Of a stretch of DNA of 64,000 nt, positions 54,546 to 62,906 are shown piece by piece. Position 1 is the first letter of the stretch. Every line of letters begins with the position of its first letter. The position numbers were made by a program, and so were the translations under genes. Below the pieces are notes generated by a model. That model saw nothing but the letters and a program-made list of their open reading frames with translations, had not been told where the DNA came from and did not search any database. This stretch comes from Sulfurirhabdus sp043759595 (GTDB lineage Bacteria > Pseudomonadota > Gammaproteobacteria > Burkholderiales > SMCO01). The stretch lies in assembly GCA_043759595.1 (NCBI GenBank), contig JAYVLG010000054.1, positions 33,786 to 97,785 of the forward strand, in the 5' to 3' direction.

Positions 54546-55652
54546 ATGTTATTAATTCAAACAGAACGAGACTTCATTCTTAAACCACTTCAAGCCGTAA
54601 CTGGCATTGTTGAAAGAAGACATACTTTACCCATACTTTCAAATGTTCTAATTCAACGATCTAAAAACAGCCTTTCGTTTATGGCAACGGATCTGGAAAT
54701 TCAGATTAGTACTATCACACCATGTGAAGATGAGCAGGTTGATTTTGCTATTACAGTATCTGCAAAAAAATTACAGGATATTTGTCGAGCTTTACCTGAT
54801 AATATGCCTGTTAAACTTGAAGGCCTGGATGGCCGTATACAAGTCAAAGCAGGAAAAAGTAAATTTAGTTTACAAACATTGCCTTCTGAAGATTTTCCTG
54901 TACTTGCAGATTTAATCGATACCAAAGGCAGTATTGATATTGGCCAAAAAACGTTCAAGCAATTATTGAGCTTGGTACAATATGCAATGGCTCAACAAGA
55001 TATCAGATATTATTTAAATGGCTTGTTACTTGTAGTTGAAGGAAATAGTCTGACTGTCGTTGCCACAGATGGTCATCGTTTAAGTTTAGCTTCTATGCCT
55101 CTCGAACAAAGTCACGAAAAGCAGGAAGTGATTTTGCCAAGAAAAACAATTATTGAACTAAGCAAATTACTGGCTGATGCTGATGAAAACCTTTCATTAG
55201 AACTTGGTCAGAACCAGGCTAAATTTACTTTTTCAAATATTGTGCTTATATCTAAAATTGTTGACGGGAAATTTCCTGATTACAATCGTGTTATTCCTGC
55301 TTCTACTGAGAAAAAAATCAGCCTGCCCAGATTACAACTACTGCAATCACTGCAAAGAGTTTCCATTTTATCCAATGAAAAATTTCGTGGTGTACGTATA
55401 GTACTCACTAAAGATACTCTTAGTATTTTCTGTAATAACAACGAGCAAGAAGAAGCTCAGGAAGAACTTGAAATCCAATACAATGGTGATCCTTTGGATA
55501 TTGGATTTAATGTAACTTATTTGATGGATGTATTAAATAATCTGGATTGTGCTCAAATTGAGTGTGGATTTGGCGATGCAAACAGTAGCGCTTTATTTAC
55601 AATACCCGATAATACAAATTTCAAATATGTCGTAATGCCAATGCGCATTTAA
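54546..55652 (+). CDS. dnaN: DNA polymerase III subunit beta (sliding clamp)
   Basis: This 368-residue clamp protomer has three repeated DNA-clamp domains (about 1-120, 128-245, 250-368) and the C-terminal hydrophobic-cleft signature ending VVMPMRI. It lies 188 bp after dnaA and is followed by gyrB with a parS-like site between them. Length matches E. coli DnaN (366). Confidence 0.97.
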   Translation: MLLIQTERDFILKPLQAVTGIVERRHTLPILSNVLIQRSKNSLSFMATDLEIQISTITPCEDEQVDFAITVSAKKLQDICRALPDNMPVKLEGLDGRIQVKAGKSKFSLQTLPSEDFPVLADLIDTKGSIDIGQKTFKQLLSLVQYAMAQQDIRYYLNGLLLVVEGNSLTVVATDGHRLSLASMPLEQSHEKQEVILPRKTIIELSKLLADADENLSLELGQNQAKFTFSNIVLISKIVDGKFPDYNRVIPASTEKKISLPRLQLLQSLQRVSILSNEKFRGVRIVLTKDTLSIFCNNNEQEEAQEELEIQYNGDPLDIGFNVTYLMDVLNNLDCAQIECGFGDANSSALFTIPDNTNFKYVVMPMRI

Positions 55653-55660
55653 GATTAAAT

Positions 55661-55676
55661 TGTTTCACGTGAAACC
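55661..55676. promoter_or_regulatory. Second parS site between dnaN and gyrB
   Basis: TGTTTCACGTGAAACC matches 15 of 16 positions of the parS consensus; the single difference is the final base. It lies 13 bp upstream of the gyrB ATG, so bound ParB could also affect gyrB translation or transcription. Confidence 0.82.
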
Positions 55677-55688
55677 AAGAGAATATTA

Positions 55689-58106
55689 ATGAGTGACAAA
55701 GAAAATTTACCATCGTCTGACGAACCACTTTATGACTCAAGCAGCATTAAAGTACTAAAAGGTTTAGAAGCAGTTCGCAAACGTCCCGGCATGTATATTG
55801 GCGATACCAGTGATGGTACCGGTTTACATCATATGGTTTTTGAAGTGGTAGATAATGCCATTGACGAAGCATTGGCTGGTCATTGCGATGAAATTAAAAT
55901 TGTCATTCATCCAGATAACTCTATTAGTGTAGTTGATAATGGACGAGGTATTCCTACAGATATTCATCCTGAAGAAGGCCGTTCTGCAGCAGAAGTTATT
56001 ATGACGGTGCTACATGCGGGAGGGAAATTTGATAGTAACTCTTATAAAATTTCTGGTGGATTACATGGTGTAGGGGTGTCTGTTGTTAACGCGTTATCTG
56101 AATGGTTAAAGCTGACTGTTAGACGTGATGGGAAAGTTCATCAGATGGAGTTTCGACTAGGTGACCCTGTCGAACCCCTGAAAGAAACAGCTACGACTGA
56201 AAGACGTGGTTCGGAAATACATTTTATGCCAAGTAAGGAAACATTTGGCCTTGTTGAATTTCATTATGATATTTTGGCTAAACGGTTACGTGAACTTTCT
56301 TTTTTAAATAATGGCGTTAAAATTGAACTGGTAGACCAAAGAAACAATAAAGAAGAAAACTTTGCTTTTAGTGGTGGAATTAGAAGTTTTGTTGAGTACA
56401 TGAACAAAAACAAATCTGTTTTGCATCCCCATATTTTTCATGCCATGGGTGAAAAAGATGGTATGTCAGTTGAAGTAGCGATGCAATGGAATGATTCATA
56501 TCAAGAATCTGTTTTATGTTTTACAAATAATATTCCACAACGTGATGGTGGCGCTCATCTAACCGCATTACGTGCTTCCATGACAAGAACGCTGAATCAG
56601 TATATTGAAACAAATGAATTAGCAAAAAAAGCCAAGGTTGATACCGGTGGTGATGATATGCGAGAAGGACTAACCGCTATTCTTTCAGTCAAAATACCTG
56701 ATCCTAAATTTTCATCTCAAACAAAAGATAAACTGGTTTCTGCTGAAATTAGACCACTGGCTGAAGAAGTAATAGGTCAGGGGTTATCAGAGTTTTTATT
56801 GGAAAATCCGGTTGATGCAAAAATTATTATTGGAAAAATAATTGAAGCAGCTCGAGCACGGGAAGCTGCACGTAAAGCTCGGGAAATGACCCGTCGTAAA
56901 GGCGTGCTGGATGGTATGGGATTGCCAGGAAAATTAGCGGATTGTCAGGAAAAAGATCCCGTCATGTCTGAAATTTATCTGGTAGAGGGCGACTCTGCGG
57001 GTGGTTCAGCAAAACAGGGCAGAGATAGAAAATTCCAGGCAATTTTGCCGCTAAAGGGAAAAATTCTGAATGTGGAAAAAGCGCGTTTTGATAAACTCGT
57101 TTCTTCTCAAGAAATTGTCACTCTCATTACTGCACTTGGAACCGGGATTGGTAAGGACGAGTACAACATTGAAAAGCTGCGATACCATCGCATTATTATC
57201 ATGACAGACGCTGACGTGGACGGCTCTCATATCCGTACCTTATTGTTAACTTTCTTTTATCGCCAAATGCCGGAACTTGTTGAGCGGGGCCATATTTACA
57301 TAGCCCAGCCTCCTTTGTACAAAGTTAAACACGGTAAAGATGAGCGTTATATAAAAGATGATCACGAACTGAAACAGTATCTACTTCAAGAAGCTTTACG
57401 AAATGCGGAATTTGTAACACAACAAGACGCAGCGCCTCTAAGCAGGGAAGCACTTGAAAGTCTTGCAAAAGATTACTTGCTGGCTGAAGCGGTAATAGAT
57501 CGTTTGAATAATTTTGTAGACCCGGAAGTGCTTCATGCGATGCTTCTGGGCGTAAACTTAAATCTGTCAACTGCCGAACAAGCTGCACAAAGTGCCGAAC
57601 AATTGGAAAAACTGGTATCAGGAAAAGGTATCCGGATTCGTTCTAAATATGAGGAAGAAGAAGAAAGTTATCACTTGTTGGTTGAAAAAATGCACCATGG
57701 TAATCTTCAGATTAGTCATATTGATGGCGCCTTTCTGGAAAGTGGTGATTATGCACAAATTAAAAAGACGGCTGAAGTATTGCAAGGCTTACTTGGTGCA
57801 GGTGCGTATGTAAAACGTGGTGAACGTATCATGCCAATTACTGAATTTAGTGAAGCATTAACCTGGTTGCTGGCAGAAGTTCGAAATGGCTTAAATATTC
57901 AACGCTATAAAGGGCTGGGTGAAATGAACCCTTCCCAATTATGGGAAACAACCATGGACCCCGCTGTACGTAGATTGTTACGCGTACAGATCGAAGATGC
58001 CATAAGTACAGATGAAAGCTTTGTGACGTTAATGGGAGATCAAGTAGAACCAAGACGTGCATTTATTGAAAGTAATGCATTGGGTGTACGAAATCTGGAT
58101 GTATAA
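55689..58106 (+). CDS. gyrB: DNA gyrase subunit B
   Basis: This 805-residue ATPase subunit introduces negative supercoils with GyrA. The GHKL ATPase has VDNAIDEALAGHCD and GRGIPTDIHPEEGRSA, then transducer GGLHGVGVSVVNALSE. The TOPRIM domain has VEGDSAGGSAKQGRDRKFQ and DADVDGSHIRTLL. The C-terminus RYKGLGEMNPSQLWETTMDP contacts GyrA. Length is that of the gammaproteobacterial/betaproteobacterial form with the ~170-residue insert in the TOPRIM region. It is convergent with topA. Confidence 0.97.
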   Translation: MSDKENLPSSDEPLYDSSSIKVLKGLEAVRKRPGMYIGDTSDGTGLHHMVFEVVDNAIDEALAGHCDEIKIVIHPDNSISVVDNGRGIPTDIHPEEGRSAAEVIMTVLHAGGKFDSNSYKISGGLHGVGVSVVNALSEWLKLTVRRDGKVHQMEFRLGDPVEPLKETATTERRGSEIHFMPSKETFGLVEFHYDILAKRLRELSFLNNGVKIELVDQRNNKEENFAFSGGIRSFVEYMNKNKSVLHPHIFHAMGEKDGMSVEVAMQWNDSYQESVLCFTNNIPQRDGGAHLTALRASMTRTLNQYIETNELAKKAKVDTGGDDMREGLTAILSVKIPDPKFSSQTKDKLVSAEIRPLAEEVIGQGLSEFLLENPVDAKIIIGKIIEAARAREAARKAREMTRRKGVLDGMGLPGKLADCQEKDPVMSEIYLVEGDSAGGSAKQGRDRKFQAILPLKGKILNVEKARFDKLVSSQEIVTLITALGTGIGKDEYNIEKLRYHRIIIMTDADVDGSHIRTLLLTFFYRQMPELVERGHIYIAQPPLYKVKHGKDERYIKDDHELKQYLLQEALRNAEFVTQQDAAPLSREALESLAKDYLLAEAVIDRLNNFVDPEVLHAMLLGVNLNLSTAEQAAQSAEQLEKLVSGKGIRIRSKYEEEEESYHLLVEKMHHGNLQISHIDGAFLESGDYAQIKKTAEVLQGLLGAGAYVKRGERIMPITEFSEALTWLLAEVRNGLNIQRYKGLGEMNPSQLWETTMDPAVRRLLRVQIEDAISTDESFVTLMGDQVEPRRAFIESNALGVRNLDV

Positions 58107-58123
58107 GGTTTTTCATTAAAATG

Positions 58124-58150
58124 AAAAGGCAGCTATAAGCTGCCTTTTTT
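58124..58150 (+). terminator. Rho-independent terminator of gyrB
   Basis: AAAAGGCAGCT/AGCTGCCTTTT is an 11-bp stem with an ATA loop and a T run to 58150. It is closely similar in sequence to the atp-operon terminator at 37647. Confidence 0.88.
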
Positions 58151-58587
58151 ATTTGAGGGATAATAATTAAACTTTGGATTAATGGCTCGGTTTTTTATAA
58201 GCAACAACTGATTTAGTATTGAATGCATGTTTAAAACGGGCTCTACAGGTAAATCTATAGGTTTTTATCTGTTTTTGATATGCAGGTATGCCAGAAAGCA
58301 AAATAATCCAAATTTTAAGGTTTTGAGAGGCTGCCGATTATTATCTAAAAATGGCCATGTTGAGTTTATACGTAATTATGAAATTTAATTTAATTTAATT
58401 TAAAACATAAAACAAATTTAGTTATTTCATAATAAACAAGCCGCTGCAAGCAACGGTGTATTAACGTGTCGAAAACAGCTGGCTTTTAGCCAGCATTCGC
58501 CCCAACGGGGGGGAATAAACCCAGAAAGATTAAATCAGAAAATGCCTGGGTTAATATTGAGTAAGACAAAGAAAACACGTTGAAAAA
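58151..58587. other. 437-bp non-coding gap between gyrB and topA with hairpin cluster
   Basis: No coding signal is present. It contains (TTTAA)x4 at 58384-58403 and, at 58441-58552, a run of inverted repeats: CCGCTGC/GCAACGG (58441-58456), GCTGGC/GCCAGC (58478-58494), CCCC/GGGG (58500-58510) and AACCCAG/CTGGGTT (58518-58552). One of these may end topA transcription, though none has a T run on the minus strand. The cluster could be a relic of a mobile element end; I do not recognise a specific family. Confidence 0.55.
58384..58403. repeat. (TTTAA)x4 short tandem repeat
   Basis: Four exact copies of the pentamer TTTAA lie in the gyrB-topA gap. Too short and simple to assign a function. Confidence 0.9.
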
Positions 58588-61158
58588 TTAATTTTCCGGT
58601 TTTGATTTAGGTTTTACTGATGCTGTCTTAGCTGTCTTAGCTGTCTTAGCTGTGGTAACAGTTTTTGCTGTTTTGGCGGTCTTAGTCGATTTTGTGGCTG
58701 TTTTAGTTTTTTTCTTGACCCCACCTTTGGTAGATTTAGCCGCTAGCAGCTCTACGGCTTGATCCAGCGTCACACTTTCTACGGTCAACGGTGCTGGAAT
58801 AGTGGCATTGTCTTTTCCATGTTTTACATAAGGTCCGTAGCGTCCCTCATAAACGCCAATAGGTTTTTGATCTTCCGGGTGTATACCTACTTCACGAAGC
58901 ATGCCGCGATTGGATTTGGGCTCTGCGAGCAAAGCAACTGCGCGTTCCAGGCCAATATCGTAAACATTATCAGTTTTAGGAATGGATTTAAACTCACTGT
59001 TGTGCTTTAAATAAGGTCCAAACCGACCAATACTTGCCTCAATTAATTTTCTGGTATCAGGGTGCGTGCCCACTTCTCTTGGCAGAGATAATAGTTTGAG
59101 TGCAGTCGTTAAATCAGCAGTTTCTACGGGTACATTTTTGGGCCAGGCGGCGCGGCGCGGTTTCTTTTCTGCGCCTGCAACAACTGGGCCCAGCTGGACG
59201 TAATAACCAAAAGGCCCTTTCAGCAGCAATATGTCCAGAGCTGTTTTAGGATCTGGTCCAAGGGTAACTGGCTCTTCTGGCTGTCTGCCATTTTCTACAG
59301 GTCTGGTGTAGTCACATTCCGGGTAGCCGCTACACCCAATGAAAACGCCGCGTTTGCTGGGATACTTGTATAAGCCTTTACCGCACTTCGGGCACGGTTC
59401 GTTCAGCGCTTCACCACGCTCTACTTCCTGCTTTTCAGTGATCAGTTTGTGAAAAGAGGTCCAGAATTCTTCCAGAACCGGAATCCATTCTGCCTTGCCG
59501 GTGGAAATAAAGTCCAGTTTGTCTTCCAGTTTGGCAGTGAAATCGTAATCGACGTATCGTGCAAAGTGTTCTGTCAGAAAACCATTAACGATTCGCCCGA
59601 TTTCAGTTGGCGTAAAGCGTTTTTTGTCCAGAATAGCGTATTCACGTGCTTGCAGTGTGGAGATAATGCTGGCGTAGGTTGATGGACGGCCTATTCCATA
59701 TTCTTCCAGGCTTTTGACCAGGCTGGCTTCTGTATAGCGCGGAGGTGGCTGAGTAAAGTGCTGATCGCCGTAGAGTTTATCAATTCCAATTTGCTCGCCC
59801 TCTTCCAGTACGGGCAATTTGTTTTCATCTTCTTCACTGTCTTCACTGACTTCGTCTTCACCTTCCTGATATACAGCAATAAATCCGGGGAAAACCAATG
59901 TTTGGCCTGTTGCACGAAATAAATTATCTTTGCCAGCAACACTGATATCCAGGCTAACCGTATCAAACTTGGCGGGGCTCATCTGGCATGCCAGAGTGCG
60001 CTTCCAGATCATTTCATAGAGCTTTGCCTGGTCCAGTGTAAGAAACTCCCGGATGCTTTGCGGACTGCGCGAAATGGCAGTCGGTCGAATTGCTTCGTGG
60101 GCTTCCTGAGCATTTTTTGATTTATTTTTGTAGGCAACAGGCGCTTTGGGCAGATAGTCAGCATCAAAGTTTTTGCTGATATATTGCCGAATGTCTTCAA
60201 TGGCTTCATTTGCGAGGCTGACAGAGTCGGTACGCATGTAAGTAATCAAACCTGTCGCGCCACTTCCGGTATCGACACCTTCATAGAGTTGCTGGGCCAC
60301 ACGCATGGCGCGCTCTGTAGTAAAGCCAAGTTTACGCACTGCTTCCTGTTGCAGGGTGGAGGTGGTAAAAGGTGCAGCTGCCTGGCGCTGTTTACGCTTT
60401 TTATCCACTTTGACAACGGTGCCGGTAGATTTGGCGTTTTCCGTCAGGAAATCAATCACACTCTGGTTTTTATCGGCATTTTGAATGCTGAACTGGGACA
60501 GTTTTTCCCCGTGCAACTGAAATAGTTTGGCGGAAAACTTTTGTTTTCCTTTATGGCTGTCTAAGTGAACGCTCCAGTATTCTTCAGATTTAAACGCTTC
60601 GATTTCCAGTTCACGCTCAACAATCAATCTGAGTGCCGGACTCTGTACACGACCAGCGGAAAGTCCTTTGCTGATTTTTTTCCACAATAGCGGGGATAAA
60701 TTGAAACCGACCAGGTAATCCAGTGCGCGGCGTGCTTGTTGCGCATTGACAAGCGGCATTTCAATATCACGAGGATTTGCGATGGCGGCTTTTACAGCGG
60801 TTTCAGTAATTTCGTGAAACACGACGCGTTTCAGGGTTTTGCTTTTAAGCAGTTTCTTGGATTTAAGAATTTCTGCTATATGCCAGGCAATGGCTTCACC
60901 TTCCCGGTCCGGATCCGTTGCCAGAAATATGTGGTCTGCTGCTTTAACCGCTTTGGTAATAGCATCAACGTGACGCGTATTACGCTCGATAAGCTCATAC
61001 TTCATGGCAAACTCATGTTCTGTATCAATGGCACCCTTTTTAGGTATCAGATCGCGGACATGGCCATAGGAGGCTAGGATTTCGAAATCCTTTCCTAAGT
61101 ATTTTTTAAGCGTTTTCGCTTTTGATGGTGATTCTACAATCAGAAGATTAGTTGACAT
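58588..61158 (-). CDS. topA: DNA topoisomerase I
   Basis: This 856-residue type IA enzyme relaxes negative supercoils. The TOPRIM domain starts LLIVESPSKAKTLKKYLG with DPDREGEAIAWH, and the catalytic Tyr lies in TGLITYMRTDS. One C4 zinc-finger-like module (CPKCGKGLYKYPS...CSGYPEC) follows, then topoisomerase C-terminal repeats of the PYVKHG/GRFGPYLKH type (about 690-800). The C-terminus is a ~50-residue Lys/Thr/Ala-rich tail with TAKTAKT repeats. Convergent with gyrB; followed on the minus strand only by the hairpin-rich gap. Confidence 0.96.
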   Translation of the reverse strand: MSTNLLIVESPSKAKTLKKYLGKDFEILASYGHVRDLIPKKGAIDTEHEFAMKYELIERNTRHVDAITKAVKAADHIFLATDPDREGEAIAWHIAEILKSKKLLKSKTLKRVVFHEITETAVKAAIANPRDIEMPLVNAQQARRALDYLVGFNLSPLLWKKISKGLSAGRVQSPALRLIVERELEIEAFKSEEYWSVHLDSHKGKQKFSAKLFQLHGEKLSQFSIQNADKNQSVIDFLTENAKSTGTVVKVDKKRKQRQAAAPFTTSTLQQEAVRKLGFTTERAMRVAQQLYEGVDTGSGATGLITYMRTDSVSLANEAIEDIRQYISKNFDADYLPKAPVAYKNKSKNAQEAHEAIRPTAISRSPQSIREFLTLDQAKLYEMIWKRTLACQMSPAKFDTVSLDISVAGKDNLFRATGQTLVFPGFIAVYQEGEDEVSEDSEEDENKLPVLEEGEQIGIDKLYGDQHFTQPPPRYTEASLVKSLEEYGIGRPSTYASIISTLQAREYAILDKKRFTPTEIGRIVNGFLTEHFARYVDYDFTAKLEDKLDFISTGKAEWIPVLEEFWTSFHKLITEKQEVERGEALNEPCPKCGKGLYKYPSKRGVFIGCSGYPECDYTRPVENGRQPEEPVTLGPDPKTALDILLLKGPFGYYVQLGPVVAGAEKKPRRAAWPKNVPVETADLTTALKLLSLPREVGTHPDTRKLIEASIGRFGPYLKHNSEFKSIPKTDNVYDIGLERAVALLAEPKSNRGMLREVGIHPEDQKPIGVYEGRYGPYVKHGKDNATIPAPLTVESVTLDQAVELLAAKSTKGGVKKKTKTATKSTKTAKTAKTVTTAKTAKTAKTASVKPKSKPEN
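58622..58648 (-). repeat. 9-bp tandem repeat in the topA tail
   Basis: Three exact copies of GCTGTCTTA (plus strand) encode the AKT-type repeats near the TopA C-terminus. Flanking imperfect copies extend the repeated region to about 58,690. Slippage here would change tail length in frame. Confidence 0.9.
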
Positions 61159-61236
61159 GAACTATCTATATATAAAGGAGCAAAGCGAAAGATGATAAGA
61201 ATAAAACTTGTTGAAGGCAAGTAAGTGCGTGAATTA

Positions 61237-61701
61237 TCAATGCATCTGATAAGGAACATCGCCGAATAAAAGCTCTTCCAGAAACATGTAATCCTGTGCC
61301 TGGTCTTGGCTCCACAAGACAATAAGTACTGTCCATTTTAATTTTTCCAGGGTGACTTCATCATCACTGAGCGCAAACACCCGATCTATGACCCACTCTC
61401 TTTGTAACGGGTTGACTATACCGGAAGATTCGAGAAAACAGAGAAAACCGCGACATTCTTCGTCCATTTTGCGCAGTTCCTGAAGTGCATAAATACGGTG
61501 TGAAGTGCTTTCAGCAAGTTGGTCTGGATACGATCCTTCGGACAGGTCTTCCAGCCCGTTCAACCAGTCCAGAGCTTGATGGATCTCACTTTTATCAAAA
61601 CCAGCAGCCGAGAGCTTTAAGGCTAAACCCTCTTGGTCCGGGTAATGAAAATCCTCAGCATCAAAATAATTTTCAAATAAGTAGACCAGGATATCAAACA
61701 T
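61237..61701 (-). CDS. smg: Smg family protein (DUF494)
   Basis: This ~154-residue acidic protein begins MFDILVYLFENYFDAEDFHYPDQ, the typical Smg start. The ATG at 61701, with AAGAAGAAA upstream, is chosen; the open frame extends 53 codons further, into the end of dprA, but that part is not conserved-looking. The rest is helical and contains LNGLEDLSEG and the family end LEELLFGDVPYQMH. In proteobacteria smg sits between dprA and topA, as here. Molecular function is unknown. Confidence 0.92.
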   Translation of the reverse strand: MFDILVYLFENYFDAEDFHYPDQEGLALKLSAAGFDKSEIHQALDWLNGLEDLSEGSYPDQLAESTSHRIYALQELRKMDEECRGFLCFLESSGIVNPLQREWVIDRVFALSDDEVTLEKLKWTVLIVLWSQDQAQDYMFLEELLFGDVPYQMH

Positions 61702-61781
61702 AAATTTCTTCTTTAATATAGATATGAACCTTGCATATGAAATATTTGTAAGTTGGTGTGAATGGGGAAGAAACATGTATT

Positions 61782-62867
61782 TTAACTGATTCTTTGGTAT
61801 TGCCCACCAGGTAACGAGGCAACCCGCCCTTCCAACTCCAGTTCTAACAGCATGGCGCAAACACGATCAGTCGTCAAGCCACTGCGGTTGGCAAGGGTAT
61901 CAATATCAGCTGATTCAAAGCCAAGGCTTTTCATTAAGGGGTGATCATCCGTTTCAGTTTGCAGCGTGTTTGGATGAATGGGTTCTTTCAGCGGTAATTG
62001 ACCTAGCTCTTCTAATATATCCTGGGCAGACTCAACCAGTTTCGCGCCTTGTTTGATGAGACTATGGCATCCTTTAGATAATGGGGAGTGAATGGAGCCA
62101 GGTATAGCAAAGACTTCTTTGCCCTGCTCTGCGGCTAATTTGGCTGTGATCAAGGAGCCGCTTTGAAGGGCGGCTTCCACTACCAGGCAACCCTGAGTTA
62201 AGCCGCTAATAAGGCGATTTCTCTTCGGAAAGTTGCCGGCAATAGCCGGCGTGCCTAACGGGTATTCAGAAAGAATAGCACCATTGGCGGCAAGGAGGTG
62301 GGCAAGTGCTCTGTTTCGGGCGGGATAAACAATATCCAGCCCTGTGCCAACAACGGCTAGACTGCCAGAAGCCCCATTCAAGCCACCCTGATGGGCCGCC
62401 GTATCAATGCCTAACGCTAACCCGCTGATGATGCTATATCCACTGTTACTAAGCGTCTGTGCAAAGGCTTCAGCATTCCTTAAGCCTTGAGGGGTAGCGT
62501 TACGACTGCCTACAACGGCCAGTGAGGCCCGGTTGAGGAGCGCTCTTTGCCCTTTTAAATAAAACAAGGGTGGAGGATCAGTAATCTGCAATAATGATTC
62601 GGGATAGTCTGCATCTGAAAACGTGATCACATGATTATTGGGGTCTTTCAGCCACTCAGTCGTAGGTGCAGTGCTTGCAAGGTCAATACCATTGCTGATG
62701 GCTCGCGCTACGGCTTCTTTTACATGCAATTTGAGTGAATTATAGTCCGTGGCAAAAATCCTTTCCGGCTCGCCAAAGGCTTGAAGCAGTTTTCTTAAAG
62801 AGGTATTGCCAAGACCGGGAATGAGGCTTAATGCAAGCCAGTGCTGGGTGTTATTCGGCGTTGTCAT
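61782..62867 (-). CDS. dprA: DNA-processing protein DprA
   Basis: This ~361-residue protein protects incoming single-stranded DNA and loads RecA during transformation. A SAM-like N-terminal domain (LALSLIPGLGNTSLRKLLQAFG) is followed by the extended Rossmann fold with VVGSRNATPQGLRNAEAFAQ and ISGLALGIDTAAHQG, and a winged-helix DML1-like C-terminus (ESADIDTLANRSGLTTDRV). The ATG at 62867 is chosen over a TTG three codons upstream. The start codon lies in the loop edge of an 11-bp perfect hairpin, and no good ribosome-binding site is visible. The pilMNOPQ operon earlier in the window would fit DNA uptake. Confidence 0.94.
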   Translation of the reverse strand: MTTPNNTQHWLALSLIPGLGNTSLRKLLQAFGEPERIFATDYNSLKLHVKEAVARAISNGIDLASTAPTTEWLKDPNNHVITFSDADYPESLLQITDPPPLFYLKGQRALLNRASLAVVGSRNATPQGLRNAEAFAQTLSNSGYSIISGLALGIDTAAHQGGLNGASGSLAVVGTGLDIVYPARNRALAHLLAANGAILSEYPLGTPAIAGNFPKRNRLISGLTQGCLVVEAALQSGSLITAKLAAEQGKEVFAIPGSIHSPLSKGCHSLIKQGAKLVESAQDILEELGQLPLKEPIHPNTLQTETDDHPLMKSLGFESADIDTLANRSGLTTDRVCAMLLELELEGRVASLPGGQYQRIS

Positions 62868-62882
62868 GATAGACAACGCCGA
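62855..62882 (-). promoter_or_regulatory. 11-bp hairpin enclosing the dprA start codon
   Basis: TCGGCGTTGTC (62855-62865) and GACAACGCCGA (62872-62882) are perfect inverted repeats with a 6-base loop. In the mRNA the A and U of the start codon fall in the loop and the G in the stem, so initiation would be masked when folded. It could alternatively be a protein-binding operator. Confidence 0.6.
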
Positions 62883-62906
62883 GACCGTTCAGTCAAACAA
62901 TAAACA

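Noticed and set aside
58384..58403. CRISPR-like or satellite repeat
   Set aside because: A four-copy pentamer without spacers is only a simple AT repeat.
61702..61860. 53-codon N-terminal extension of smg
   Set aside because: The extension overlaps dprA and lacks conservation-like character; the MFDILVYLFENYFD start is the family N-terminus.
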